From Edaphobacter flagellatus (GTDB taxonomy: Bacteria > Acidobacteriota > Terriglobia > Terriglobales > Acidobacteriaceae), in NCBI RefSeq assembly GCF_025264665.1, contig NZ_CP073697.1, forward strand, positions 1,860,001 through 1,924,000: a stretch of DNA of 64,000 nt, written 5' to 3'. Below the pieces are notes generated by a model that worked only from the letters and a program-made list of their open reading frames with translations, had not been told where the DNA came from and did not search any database. The stretch's first letter is position 1; every line of letters begins with the position of its first letter. Shown here piece after piece: positions 25,067 to 32,594 of the stretch. The position numbers and the translations under genes are program-made.

Positions 25067-26290
25067 TCATGCCGTTGCCTGGGAAAATACCCGACGCAGA
25101 TTGCCGCCCAGAAATTTGCGGATGCGTTCCTCGCTATAGCCGCGGTTCAGCATGGCATCCGTGATCATCGGCAGGTCTCGCACGTCTCTCATTCCTCGCG
25201 CAAGTGTAGGGCCACCGTCGAAGTCACTGCCAAGGGCCACAGCATCTTCGCCTACAAGCTGGATGGCGCGGTCCACAACACCTACCCAGTCGTCGATATG
25301 CATGGCGACTTCGTCCGGGACCTCCGCACCGAGCATGGGAAAGCTGGGAGCCATCAGCTCATCGATCTGATAAATTGTTTTTCCTCTGGTGCGCTCCGGA
25401 ATGCTGGTGGTGTCCCAGAACGTCTTCTTGCGGTGCTCCGTAAGCCATGCGTACTCGCGTGGATAGGCGAACTCGCTGCCAATTTGGAAGCCGATGACAC
25501 CGCCGCGGTCTATTAGCTTCTTGAGCAGCGCATCGGACATATTACGAGGAATGTCGTTGACTTGACGGAGACCGTGATGCGTGGCGATGACGGGACGCTC
25601 GCTGGCGTCAATGACCTGCGCCATGGTCGTGTCGGCCGAGTGCGACACATTGATGACCATGCCGAGCCGGTTCATTTCGCGCACAACATCGTGACCGTGC
25701 GTTGTAAGACCGTTCCATTGCGCGGGGCTGCAACATGCATCGGCGTAGTGCTGATTCCAGTTATGCGCAGAGATCTGCGCTGAGCGCAGTCCAAGGCGAT
25801 GCAGCGCGCGGAGGATATCAAGATCGCCGTCGAGATCGTAGCTGCCTTCAATATCGAGTACCGCGGCAATCCTCTTCTCCTGCCGCAGACGCGTCAGATC
25901 ACGGCCATCCATCGCAAGGCCAAGCTGCGGATTTGCTTTCTGCAACTGGTCAAGTGCGTGGTCGATGCGGCGAAGCGCCTGCTTGGTCTCGTAGCGTGCG
26001 GGATAGTATTCCTCGGGCACATAGACCGAGAGGAAGAACGCGTCGACCCCGCCTTCCTTTGCGCGCGGCAGATCCCACTGACCGGCATCGACTCGGTCAG
26101 TGATGTTGCCACCGTGGTAAAACTCGCGGTCGAGCGCATGCACGTGGCCATCAAAGACATATGCGCTTTGGTGCAACGCAGATGCCCGTGCGGAAACTGC
26201 GCTCCAGGCAGTGGCAGGTATCGCGGTTGCACCGGCGGCCAGGGCAGCACGCTTAAGAAAGTCACGGCGATTCAGAGCGTCGAAGTGCAT
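25067..26290 (-). CDS. Secreted membrane dipeptidase (peptidase M19)
   Basis: The 407-residue protein starts with a Tat signal (NRRDFLKRAALAAGATAIPATA) and has the zinc-site motifs of renal-dipeptidase-like enzymes: DGHVH near residue 48, VLDIEG near 143, INVSHSADTTM with the zinc-binding His, ATHHGLR and GSDFDGG near the C-terminus. It should cleave dipeptides, possibly with D-residues, or related lactones, in the periplasm. It sits downstream of the GMC oxidoreductase gene on the same strand with 93 bp between them. Motifs are complete, so it is probably active. Confidence 0.9.
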   Translation of the reverse strand: MHFDALNRRDFLKRAALAAGATAIPATAWSAVSARASALHQSAYVFDGHVHALDREFYHGGNITDRVDAGQWDLPRAKEGGVDAFFLSVYVPEEYYPARYETKQALRRIDHALDQLQKANPQLGLAMDGRDLTRLRQEKRIAAVLDIEGSYDLDGDLDILRALHRLGLRSAQISAHNWNQHYADACCSPAQWNGLTTHGHDVVREMNRLGMVINVSHSADTTMAQVIDASERPVIATHHGLRQVNDIPRNMSDALLKKLIDRGGVIGFQIGSEFAYPREYAWLTEHRKKTFWDTTSIPERTRGKTIYQIDELMAPSFPMLGAEVPDEVAMHIDDWVGVVDRAIQLVGEDAVALGSDFDGGPTLARGMRDVRDLPMITDAMLNRGYSEERIRKFLGGNLRRVFSQATA

Positions 26291-26383
26291 CCTTCCACTC
26301 TACAGAAACGATGCATGTTCCACGTTTCTTCTGAGGAAAATCGGCGATCCTCTGTACCTCGCCTATGCCCCTTTTCCCCACCG

Positions 26384-28102
26384 TTACAGGTTGCCCTGTT
26401 TCATCTGCTTCACCGCGTAGTCGCATGCGCGGGCGGTCATCGCCATATAGGTCAACGATGGGTTCTGACATGCCGACGAAGCCATGAACGACCCGTCTGT
26501 CACGAAGAGGTTCTTGATATCGTGCGCCTGGTTCCACTGGTTCAGCACCGACGTCTTCGGATCGCGGCCCATACGGGCGCTTCCCATCTCGTGAATGCTC
26601 TCACCGGGTAATGATGGCGTAGTCATCAGCGTGATGTCCTTCGCTCCAGCCGCTTCCAACATCTCGGCAGCCGTCGTCGTCGCATCTTTGAAGATCGCCA
26701 GCTCATTCTCACGCCACTTGTGGCTGATCTTGAGCGTGGGGATGCCCCAGGCATCGAGCTTCTCCTTGTTCATCTCCATGCGATTGTCCGGGTGCGGCAG
26801 GCACTCACCGAAGCCGGCGAAGGTGAACCGCCATGGTCCGGGCTGGCGCAGCGTGTGCTTGAAGTCTGCACCAAAGCCGGGTAGATCACTGCCGCGTCCC
26901 CAGTCCTCACGCGAGCCTCCACCCTGGTAGCCATAGCCACGCACGAAGTTCGGGTGTTTCTCTTTGACATTGCGGAAGCGGGGCATATAGATACCGTTGG
27001 GACGGTTGCCGATCTGCTGGCGATCCTCATGCCCTGGCAACACGCCACTCGCGCCGCTGTGGAAGATGTGGTCCATCAAGTTGCGGCCCAGCTGACCGCT
27101 CGAGTTAGCAAGGCCGGTCGAAAACTCCGGCGTCGCAGAATTCATCAGGATGCGCGCTGATTCCAGCGTCGAGGCACACAGGAAGACCACCTTCGCGTGG
27201 AACTCCATTGTCTCTTTCGTCTGCGCATCGATGACACGCACGCCCGTAATGCGCCGCGTTTTGCGGTCGAAGACCAGACCGTGCACCACGCTGTAGGGAC
27301 GAAGCGTCATCTTGCCCGTAGCCTCAGCCGCAGGCAGTGTCGAGTGGATGCTGCTGAAATACGATCGCGTAATACAGCCGCGCGCGCACGGTCCACAATA
27401 GTGACACGCAGCACGGCCGTTGTGCGGCACGGTAAGGATCGCCGTGCGTCCGATGGTCAGGCGACGGTCGGGAAACTTCTGCGCCACCATGTCGCGTATG
27501 GCCATCTCAGCACAGTTCATCTCCATCGGCGGAAGAAACTTGCCGTCTGGAAGCTGCGGCAATCCTTCAGCCTGGCCGCTGACACCGATGAAGTCCTCCA
27601 CATAGGTGTACCAGGGCTCAACGTCCTTATAGCGGACCGGCCAGTCGACGCCGATCCCTTCCTTCAGGTTCGCCTCGAAGTCAAGATCGCTCCAGCGATA
27701 GCTCTGCCGACCCCACATCACTGAGCGGCCGCCGACATGGCGTCCGCGCAGAAACAGGTAGGGCTGGTCTGCAGGCGTGGTGTAAGGATTTTCAATGTCG
27801 TCGACGAAAAACTTTGCGTTCCATTCGTCGGCGATATGACGCTGCATCGGCTGATGGACCTTCTGATACTGCCGATCACGCATGCCCCGGAACTTCACAT
27901 CCCATGTTGGGACGTGTTCGACATAATCGCGCTCGGGAACAATGCTCTGGCCAGCTTCGAGCACCAGCGTCTGCAGCCCTTTCTCCGTCAACTCCTTCGC
28001 GGCCCAGCCTCCACTGACGCCCGAGCCTACCACGATGGCGTCATAGGTATTCGCTTTCGCGGTCACCACATTCGCACTTGCATTTGCCTGTCCAGCCTTC
28101 AT
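26384..28102 (-). CDS. GMC-family FAD oxidoreductase, large subunit
   Basis: The 572-residue flavoprotein opens with the FAD-binding fold VVGSGVSGGWAAKELTEKG (about 24-42) and ends with the GMC C-terminal block HEMGSARMG and the SSACQNPSLTYMA segment, where the His and Asn serve catalysis. CHYCGPCARGC near the centre carries several Cys. It belongs to the gluconate 2-dehydrogenase/sorbitol-dehydrogenase-like branch that works with a small subunit-3 partner and passes electrons to the respiratory chain or a cytochrome. It overlaps the subunit-3 gene by ATGA at 28099-28102. The substrate is likely a sugar or polyol and is not readable. There is no signal peptide; export would rely on the Tat-like partner. 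Confidence 0.88.
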   Translation of the reverse strand: MKAGQANASANVVTAKANTYDAIVVGSGVSGGWAAKELTEKGLQTLVLEAGQSIVPERDYVEHVPTWDVKFRGMRDRQYQKVHQPMQRHIADEWNAKFFVDDIENPYTTPADQPYLFLRGRHVGGRSVMWGRQSYRWSDLDFEANLKEGIGVDWPVRYKDVEPWYTYVEDFIGVSGQAEGLPQLPDGKFLPPMEMNCAEMAIRDMVAQKFPDRRLTIGRTAILTVPHNGRAACHYCGPCARGCITRSYFSSIHSTLPAAEATGKMTLRPYSVVHGLVFDRKTRRITGVRVIDAQTKETMEFHAKVVFLCASTLESARILMNSATPEFSTGLANSSGQLGRNLMDHIFHSGASGVLPGHEDRQQIGNRPNGIYMPRFRNVKEKHPNFVRGYGYQGGGSREDWGRGSDLPGFGADFKHTLRQPGPWRFTFAGFGECLPHPDNRMEMNKEKLDAWGIPTLKISHKWRENELAIFKDATTTAAEMLEAAGAKDITLMTTPSLPGESIHEMGSARMGRDPKTSVLNQWNQAHDIKNLFVTDGSFMASSACQNPSLTYMAMTARACDYAVKQMKQGNL

Positions 28103-28740
28103 TTCGACACCTCTGTCAGTGGAGCGCAGCCAGCATGGCTGGGCGGAATAATCGACTTACCCAACTCCTTCTCGAAGCCGATCTCGGAGGTGTAATAACC
28201 CACCAGCGTGAGTTTCTTCATCTGGTAGAAGAAGTTTGCCGGCACCTGCTCTGCCTGTTCCGGTTTCTGCACATCGGGCAACGCGGCGGCCTGCGCGCTC
28301 TGGAGCGTCTGCGCGTGCGAAGCAGCCCTCTGTTTCCGGACAAATTCCATTGCGGCATCGTCCATCTGCTTCATCAGCTCCAGCTGCTGTGCAGGCTTTG
28401 CATCGACAAAATTCGCCGAGTACAGCGCGCGACTCTTCACGTCTACCTGATCGAGTCCTGCAAGAAACTGCTTCGTCTCGGTCGGCTCGAACCATTCCGT
28501 CAGCAGCAGGTCGATAAACTCGTTGACTTTCGCACCTTGCGCACCCGGCGTATCAGTTGCCGGAATAATCAGCTCTGCGATTGCGGTAACGGTCGCATTC
28601 TGGTGCGCGCTGAGGGTCTTCAGACCGGGCAACTGCGCTGCCTGATCATGGGCCTCCCGGAACAAGGTCAGCGCATCGGCGGGGAACGCTGAGACGACCA
28701 GCGTCGAAGAGAGCAGTTTGAGAACTTCGCGTCGTTCCAT
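28099..28740 (-). CDS. Gluconate 2-dehydrogenase subunit 3-family protein
   Basis: The 213-residue protein has MERREVLKLLSSTLVVSAFP at its start, a Tat-like signal with paired arginines. The body carries the subunit-3 pattern: LSAHQNATVTAIAELIIPATDTPGAQGAKVNEFIDLLLTEW-type residues in the first half and FFYQMKKLTLVGYYTSEIGF in the second. It is the small partner of the GMC flavoprotein whose start codon overlaps its stop, and may carry the complex through the Tat pathway. The ATG at 28740 is chosen; a GTG 18 bp upstream is possible. No heme motif is visible. Confidence 0.87.
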   Translation of the reverse strand: MERREVLKLLSSTLVVSAFPADALTLFREAHDQAAQLPGLKTLSAHQNATVTAIAELIIPATDTPGAQGAKVNEFIDLLLTEWFEPTETKQFLAGLDQVDVKSRALYSANFVDAKPAQQLELMKQMDDAAMEFVRKQRAASHAQTLQSAQAAALPDVQKPEQAEQVPANFFYQMKKLTLVGYYTSEIGFEKELGKSIIPPSHAGCAPLTEVSK

Positions 28741-29084
28741 GGAACCGTTTTCACCCACCTGAATCGTTTAAATGGAGCCTTCGCCTTACCCCGGCTCTAA
28801 TAACCACACCACTATACCAACCCGGCAGCAGGATGCGCCTCTTCAAAATCGCATTGTGGGATAAGGTGGCAAACAGAAGCCTGAGATGCTAGAATTTAGG
28901 ACAGCGTCTGCAGTGTGACCCATCAGGCCGATGGCTGAAGCCTTTGAGCCTGTACCGACCGCAGACCGGGCATCCCGAAAAGACGAGGATCTACCCGGAA
29001 TGGACAGCGGAGTTCGTTGTCTGGCCTTTGCCAGTCTGCGAATCTCGCCCGGTGGGGCTGGCGACAAAAGGATTGGAGTAAGTT
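28741..29084. other. Divergent upstream region of the GMC pair and rpmB
   Basis: The 344 bp hold no gene. On the plus strand an extended -10 (TG-C-TAGAAT, 28887-28895) would put the rpmB start site near 28902, leaving a leader of about 180 nt. The leader is GC-rich and could fold, but I cannot assign a known RNA family to it. Confidence 0.4.
28867..28895 (+). promoter_or_regulatory. Candidate extended -10 promoter of rpmB
   Basis: TG at 28887-28888, one base, then TAGAAT at 28890-28895 forms an extended -10. The -35 position (28867-28872, TGGCAA) is weak, as is common with extended -10 promoters. Confidence 0.38.
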
Positions 29085-29273
29085 ATGGCTCAGAAATGTG
29101 ATCTTTGCGGCAAGGGTCCGCAGTTCGGCAACAATATCTCGCACGCCCACAACACCACGCGGCGTCGCTGGAACGTCAACCTGCAGTCGGTCAAGGCCGT
29201 CGTCGACGGAACCTCGAAGCGCGTCCGCGTATGCACGAGCTGCATCAAGACCGGCAAGATCGTTAAGGGTTAA
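29085..29273 (+). CDS. rpmB: Ribosomal protein bL28
   Basis: This 62-residue protein is a component of the large ribosomal subunit. It begins AQKCDLCGKGPQFGNNISH and has NTTRRRW and the C-terminal VRVCTSCIKTGKI, giving two CxxC pairs (C5-C8 and C50-C53 approximately), so it is the zinc-binding form. GGAG at about 29073 is a good ribosome site. It is followed 25 bp later by an intrinsic terminator, so it is probably transcribed alone. Length and sequence are normal for the family. Confidence 0.97.
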   Translation: MAQKCDLCGKGPQFGNNISHAHNTTRRRWNVNLQSVKAVVDGTSKRVRVCTSCIKTGKIVKG

Positions 29274-29298
29274 TAAACCGCACATTAGAAAGAAGATT

Positions 29299-29329
29299 GC
29301 CCCAGGCGCACCCGCGGACTGGGGCTTTT
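29299..29329 (+). terminator. Intrinsic terminator after rpmB
   Basis: GCCCCAG (29299-29305) pairs with CTGGGGC (29319-29325) and is followed by TTTT. The convergent msrB gene ends 17 bp beyond, so it may serve both sides. Confidence 0.85.
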
Positions 29330-29345
29330 CGTGCTTCGTCGCGAT

Positions 29346-29762
29346 CTACTGCTTTTCAAACGCCAGCGACGCGCTATTGATGCAGTAACGCATTCCTGTC
29401 GGCTTCGGACCATCGGGAAAGACGTGTCCCAGGTGCGCTCCGCAGTTCGCGCAGGTCACCTCGATCCGGCGCATGCCGTGCGTATTGTCCTCATGGGCGG
29501 CAATCGCATCGGCTGAGATCGGCAGCCAAAAGCTGGGCCAGCCACTGCCGGAATCGAACTTCTTGTCCGAAGTAAACAGCGGCGCATTGCAGGCACCGCA
29601 TTGATATACGCCGGTCTCGTGATTGTTCAGCAGAGCCCCGGTAAAGGCACGCTCTGTTCCCTTCTCGCGCATGATATGGAACTGCTCGGGCGTCAGCAGC
29701 TCGCGCCACTCCGCCTCGGTCTTGTGAATCTTCTGGGGCTTGCCCTGCTCTGTCTCAGGCAT
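29346..29762 (-). CDS. msrB: Peptide methionine (R)-S-oxide reductase
   Basis: MsrB reduces methionine-R-sulfoxide in proteins damaged by oxidation. The 138-residue protein contains [22 protein letters not shown], the structural zinc pairs CGAC and [23 protein letters not shown] and the catalytic RYCIN with the nucleophilic Cys near the C-terminus. No signal peptide is present, so it acts in the cytoplasm. It follows the RidA gene on the same strand with 56 bp between, a possible two-gene stress unit. Confidence 0.96.
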   Translation of the reverse strand: MPETEQGKPQKIHKTEAEWRELLTPEQFHIMREKGTERAFTGALLNNHETGVYQCGACNAPLFTSDKKFDSGSGWPSFWLPISADAIAAHEDNTHGMRRIEVTCANCGAHLGHVFPDGPKPTGMRYCINSASLAFEKQ

Positions 29763-29818
29763 GAATCCTCCTAACTGTCTACTTGATTAGATGGATCGAT
29801 CGCCACATGGATACACCC

Positions 29819-30220
29819 TCAGGATGCTTCCTTGGCGATGACTTCGATCTCCACCAGTGCATCCTTGGGCAACTGAGCCACGGCAACTGTCGAACGCGCC
29901 GGGGGAACGACGCCTGCCGGAGCAAAGTACTTCTCATAAATGGCATTCATGGCGGCGAAGTCAGCCATGCTCTTGAGAAAGACGGTCGTCTTGACCACAT
30001 GCACCAGATCGAGACCCGCCTCGGCCAGCACGGCTTTCAGATTCTCGCACACACGCGTCGTCTGTTCGGCGATACCGCCCGCGACCAGCTGGCCGGTAAC
30101 TGGGTCCAGCGCAACCTGCCCGGATGTGTACAGCGTGTCGCCGACGCGCACGGCCTGTGAGTAAGGACCGATGGCCGCAGGAGCCTCTTTAGTGGAAATA
30201 GCGTTTTTCTTGTCGCTCAT
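29819..30220 (-). CDS. ridA: RidA-family enamine/imine deaminase
   Basis: The 133-residue protein fits the RidA/YjgF family, which hydrolyses reactive 2-aminoacrylate and related imines. Family motifs are APAAIGPYSQAVRVGDTLYTSGQ near the N-terminus, VVKTTVFL in the middle and PPARSTVAVAQLPKDALVEIEVIA at the end, where the Arg that binds the carboxylate is in PARST. It forms cytoplasmic trimers in known members. It lies 56 bp upstream of msrB. Confidence 0.93.
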   Translation of the reverse strand: MSDKKNAISTKEAPAAIGPYSQAVRVGDTLYTSGQVALDPVTGQLVAGGIAEQTTRVCENLKAVLAEAGLDLVHVVKTTVFLKSMADFAAMNAIYEKYFAPAGVVPPARSTVAVAQLPKDALVEIEVIAKEAS

Positions 30221-30414
30221 GGAGCCAGTTTAGCCCCACAGGAAGACATCGAGGTAAATTGCCTGTCTGCAAATCTTTGCGGCAACCCTTATTGCGCCGC
30301 CCCACTCTTAGGGAGGGCCATGCATTTTTCACGCTGAGTAACACTTCCCGCGCGTAGCGGGACTATGATGGCGGCCAGCACAGCACTTCCACTTTTTGGC
30401 TAGGAGAACGATTC

Positions 30415-30843
30415 ATGGGAATTCTTGACACCATTCAGCAACTGGCAGGACAGGCCGGCGACGATTCGCACAGCGACCAGGCAAAGGTAGCCGGCGGCTT
30501 TATTCAGGCTCTGACCGCGCATCCCGAAGGCATTCAGGGAGTACTCTCCGCGCTCCAGGCCAACGGCATGGCGGACCACGTTGGAAGCTGGCTCAACGGA
30601 CAGGCGCAGACGGCGACTCCGGACCAAGTGCAGCAGGGCCTAGGAGCCAGCGGATTGATCGAAAAGACTGCCGAGCATGCCGGTGTATCGCCTGCGGTGG
30701 TCACCACGGCTCTCGCCACTGTCCTCCCCATGGTCATTCAGCACTTTGGGCAGAGCGGTCAGGCGCCAGCAGCAGGCGGCGATCAGAGCAGCAGCATGGC
30801 CAGTCTTGCAGAGTCAGTTCTCGGCAAGTTCCTCTCGAAGTAA
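30415..30843 (+). CDS. YidB-family (DUF937) protein
   Basis: The 142-residue protein is a YidB/DUF937-type protein: MGILDTIQQLAGQ, ALQANGMADHVGSWLNGQ and a C-terminal half with SSSMASLAESVLGKFLSK. The function of the family is unknown; members are small, helical and soluble. An AGGAG ribosome site is about 8 bases before the ATG. A TATGAT -10 candidate at 30364-30369 overlaps a short palindrome CCCGC-GCGTA-GCGGG (30347-30361), which could be an operator or chance. Confidence 0.85.
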   Translation: MGILDTIQQLAGQAGDDSHSDQAKVAGGFIQALTAHPEGIQGVLSALQANGMADHVGSWLNGQAQTATPDQVQQGLGASGLIEKTAEHAGVSPAVVTTALATVLPMVIQHFGQSGQAPAAGGDQSSSMASLAESVLGKFLSK

Positions 30844-30973
30844 ACCGTCTCGTGGAGTCGCAGCCCCCTTCAAGCAGGCGCGGCCTCGTGAGAGTCTCTG
30901 CGTCCACTCGCTCGCCGGGACTCGAGCACAAACAACGCCCGGCCAGTGCCGGAGCAACCAAGGAGAAAACAGC

Positions 30974-31366
30974 ATGGCAGATCTGGATCAGTTGAAGCAG
31001 AAGTACAGCGGCGTCATCTCCACCATTGAGAGCTTCTCGGAGTTCGGCGCGAAGGTGGATGCCGTCGAGCTGGATGGAGAGCAGCTGCACCTGAAGGCCG
31101 AAGTGCCCTCGCAGGTCGTCGCCAACCGTGTGTGGGATGCGATCAAGGCCGCCGACCCAACCTATGCCGACCTGAAGCATGAGATCGTCACCACAGGTGG
31201 CGCCGACCAGCCTTACACGGTAAAGCCCGGCGACAATCTGTCGAAGATCAGCAAGCTCTTCTACGGCAATGCGAACAAATACAACGAGATTGCTTCGGCT
31301 AACAATATCTCCAACCCGGACCTGATCAAGGTGGGCGAGCAGATCAACGTTCCGCCGCTCAGCTAA
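30974..31366 (+). CDS. BON/LysM-domain protein of the YgaU type
   Basis: The 130-residue protein has an N-terminal BON-like domain (about 12-75: VISTIESFSEFGAKVDAVELDG, VANRVWDAIKAADPTYADLKHEI) and a C-terminal LysM domain (about 83-128: YTVKPGDNLSKISKLFYGNANKYNEIASAN, LIKVGEQINVPP). This is the layout of E. coli YgaU (Kbp), a potassium-binding protein. The ATG at 30974 has AAGGAG about 9 bases ahead. It is 130 bp downstream of the YidB-like gene, as in many acidobacterial genomes by my recollection, and is followed by a terminator. Confidence 0.88.
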   Translation: MADLDQLKQKYSGVISTIESFSEFGAKVDAVELDGEQLHLKAEVPSQVVANRVWDAIKAADPTYADLKHEIVTTGGADQPYTVKPGDNLSKISKLFYGNANKYNEIASANNISNPDLIKVGEQINVPPLS

Positions 31367-31379
31367 ACGCTTTTTTATG

Positions 31380-31420
31380 AACGGCCGCAGCCCGATCCGG
31401 GTTTGCGGCCGTTCCTGTTT
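31380..31420 (+). terminator. Intrinsic terminator after the LysM gene
   Basis: AACGGCCGCA (31380-31389) pairs with TGCGGCCGTT (31404-31413), followed by CCTGTTT. Confidence 0.75.
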
Positions 31421-31486
31421 GGTAGCCCTTTATCACCTGTTAGGCATCGTATTTTGCGGGTAGCAAGCAGTACGGAGAAAAAGTTA

Positions 31487-31831
31487 ATGAAAACAATTTG
31501 GATAACGGGAAGCATTCTGGCGTCGGTACTCGCCGTGCCGGCATTCGGGCAAGTCTCAGTCGGAGTCACTATTGGCACACCGCCACCGCCTTTGCGGTAT
31601 GAGGCTCCCCCTCCGATACCGGCGCCCGGCTATGTGTGGGTGGATGGCTATTGGGTCCCACAGGGTCGTCGCTGGGTATGGAGACGCGGTGAGTGGCAGC
31701 GCCCGCCGTATGAAGGTGCCTACTGGGCGCATCCGCACTACGACCATTACCCGGATGGATGGCATGTCCATGAGGGCTACTGGTCGCATGAAGACCACGG
31801 AGACCATTACTGGGATCATCACCACCGCTAG
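31487..31831 (+). CDS. Secreted WXXGXW-repeat protein, copy 1
   Basis: The 114-residue protein has a signal peptide (MKTIWITGSILASVLAVPAFG) and a mature part rich in Pro, Trp, Tyr, His. It contains GYVWVDGYW and WVWRRGEWQRPP, the YXWXXGYW/WXXGXW repeat family, and a His/Asp-rich tail (HYDHYPDGWHVHEGYWSHEDHG) that could bind metal. GGAG lies 9 bases before the ATG. A similar gene follows it (32078), separated by a strong terminator. The function of the family is unknown; extracytoplasmic location is clear. Confidence 0.8.
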   Translation: MKTIWITGSILASVLAVPAFGQVSVGVTIGTPPPPLRYEAPPPIPAPGYVWVDGYWVPQGRRWVWRRGEWQRPPYEGAYWAHPHYDHYPDGWHVHEGYWSHEDHGDHYWDHHHR

Positions 31832-31850
31832 ATCAATTTGTGGCTCATTT

Positions 31851-31890
31851 AGAAAAGAAAGCCCCGGCAGTCAGCCGGGGCTTTCTTTCC
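31851..31890. terminator. Perfect bidirectional terminator hairpin
   Basis: GCCCCGGC (31861-31868) pairs with GCCGGGGC (31874-31881) across a 5-base loop, with A-rich and T-rich flanks that extend the stem (AAAGAAA / TTTCTTT). Confidence 0.9.
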
Positions 31891-32077
31891 CTTGCTCCCG
31901 TTTGGCTGCTGAGTTGCTCCACACATAGTTAATAGTTGAAAAAGGGGCCCTTAGATGGACTTGAAGAAGAAATTTGATCTAACTATCCGAGAGTTTTTTC
32001 CTGGTCTGAATCAAGAGCCGCACAAGCTTGGAACTCTGCAATCCGTGCTGAGTGTGGCAAAACCACCCAGGAGAATC

Positions 32078-32449
32078 ATGAGAACAAAATGGCTGCTTAG
32101 CGGCATTCTTGCCGCATCATCCTTTGCGCCTGCCTTTGGACAGGTTTCTATCTATATTGGTACGCCTCCTCCGCCGATCCGCTATGAGGTTCCGCCTCCC
32201 ATGCCGGCTGTGGGGTATGCATGGGTGCCCGGATACTGGGCTCCTTATCAGGGCCGATATGTTTGGGCTCCAGGCCGCTGGTCGCGTCCACCGTACTACG
32301 GAGCGGCGTGGCGCGAAGGTGGCTGGGACCGCGATGATCGCGGATGGCGTTATCGCCGAGGCTACTGGGGTCGGCGGGACGACGACGATGGCCATGGCCG
32401 GGGTCACGCCTACGGACACTACAAAAGACATGGGCACGATCGCGACTAG
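32078..32449 (+). CDS. Secreted WXXGXW-repeat protein, copy 2
   Basis: The 123-residue protein has a signal peptide (RTKWLLSGILAASSFAPAFG), then PPPPIRYEVPPP and the repeats GYAWVPGYW, YVWAPGRWSRPP, followed by an Arg/Asp/Gly/His-rich tail. It is a clear paralogue of the gene at 31487, sharing the PPPP-RYE-PPP opening and the repeat spacing. AGGAG is 5 bases before the ATG at 32078; the longer frame from 31955 lacks a ribosome site. Function unknown. Confidence 0.78.
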   Translation: MRTKWLLSGILAASSFAPAFGQVSIYIGTPPPPIRYEVPPPMPAVGYAWVPGYWAPYQGRYVWAPGRWSRPPYYGAAWREGGWDRDDRGWRYRRGYWGRRDDDDGHGRGHAYGHYKRHGHDRD

Positions 32450-32517
32450 ATCCAAACAGCACAGTCCAATGGTTTAAAGGCTTCGCGCTTCCTCCCGGGT
32501 CTGCGCGAAGGTACAAA

Positions 32518-32555
32518 GAAGAGGCCCGGTCATCTACCGGGCCTCTTCTGATTTC
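32518..32555 (+). terminator. Intrinsic terminator after WXXGXW copy 2
   Basis: GAAGAGGCCCGGT (32518-32530) pairs with ACCGGGCCTCTTC (32536-32548), a 13-bp stem with a 5-base loop. Confidence 0.88.
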
Positions 32556-32594
32556 AAAAGAATGAATGTCGCCATTGCGATATAGTCCGAATGA

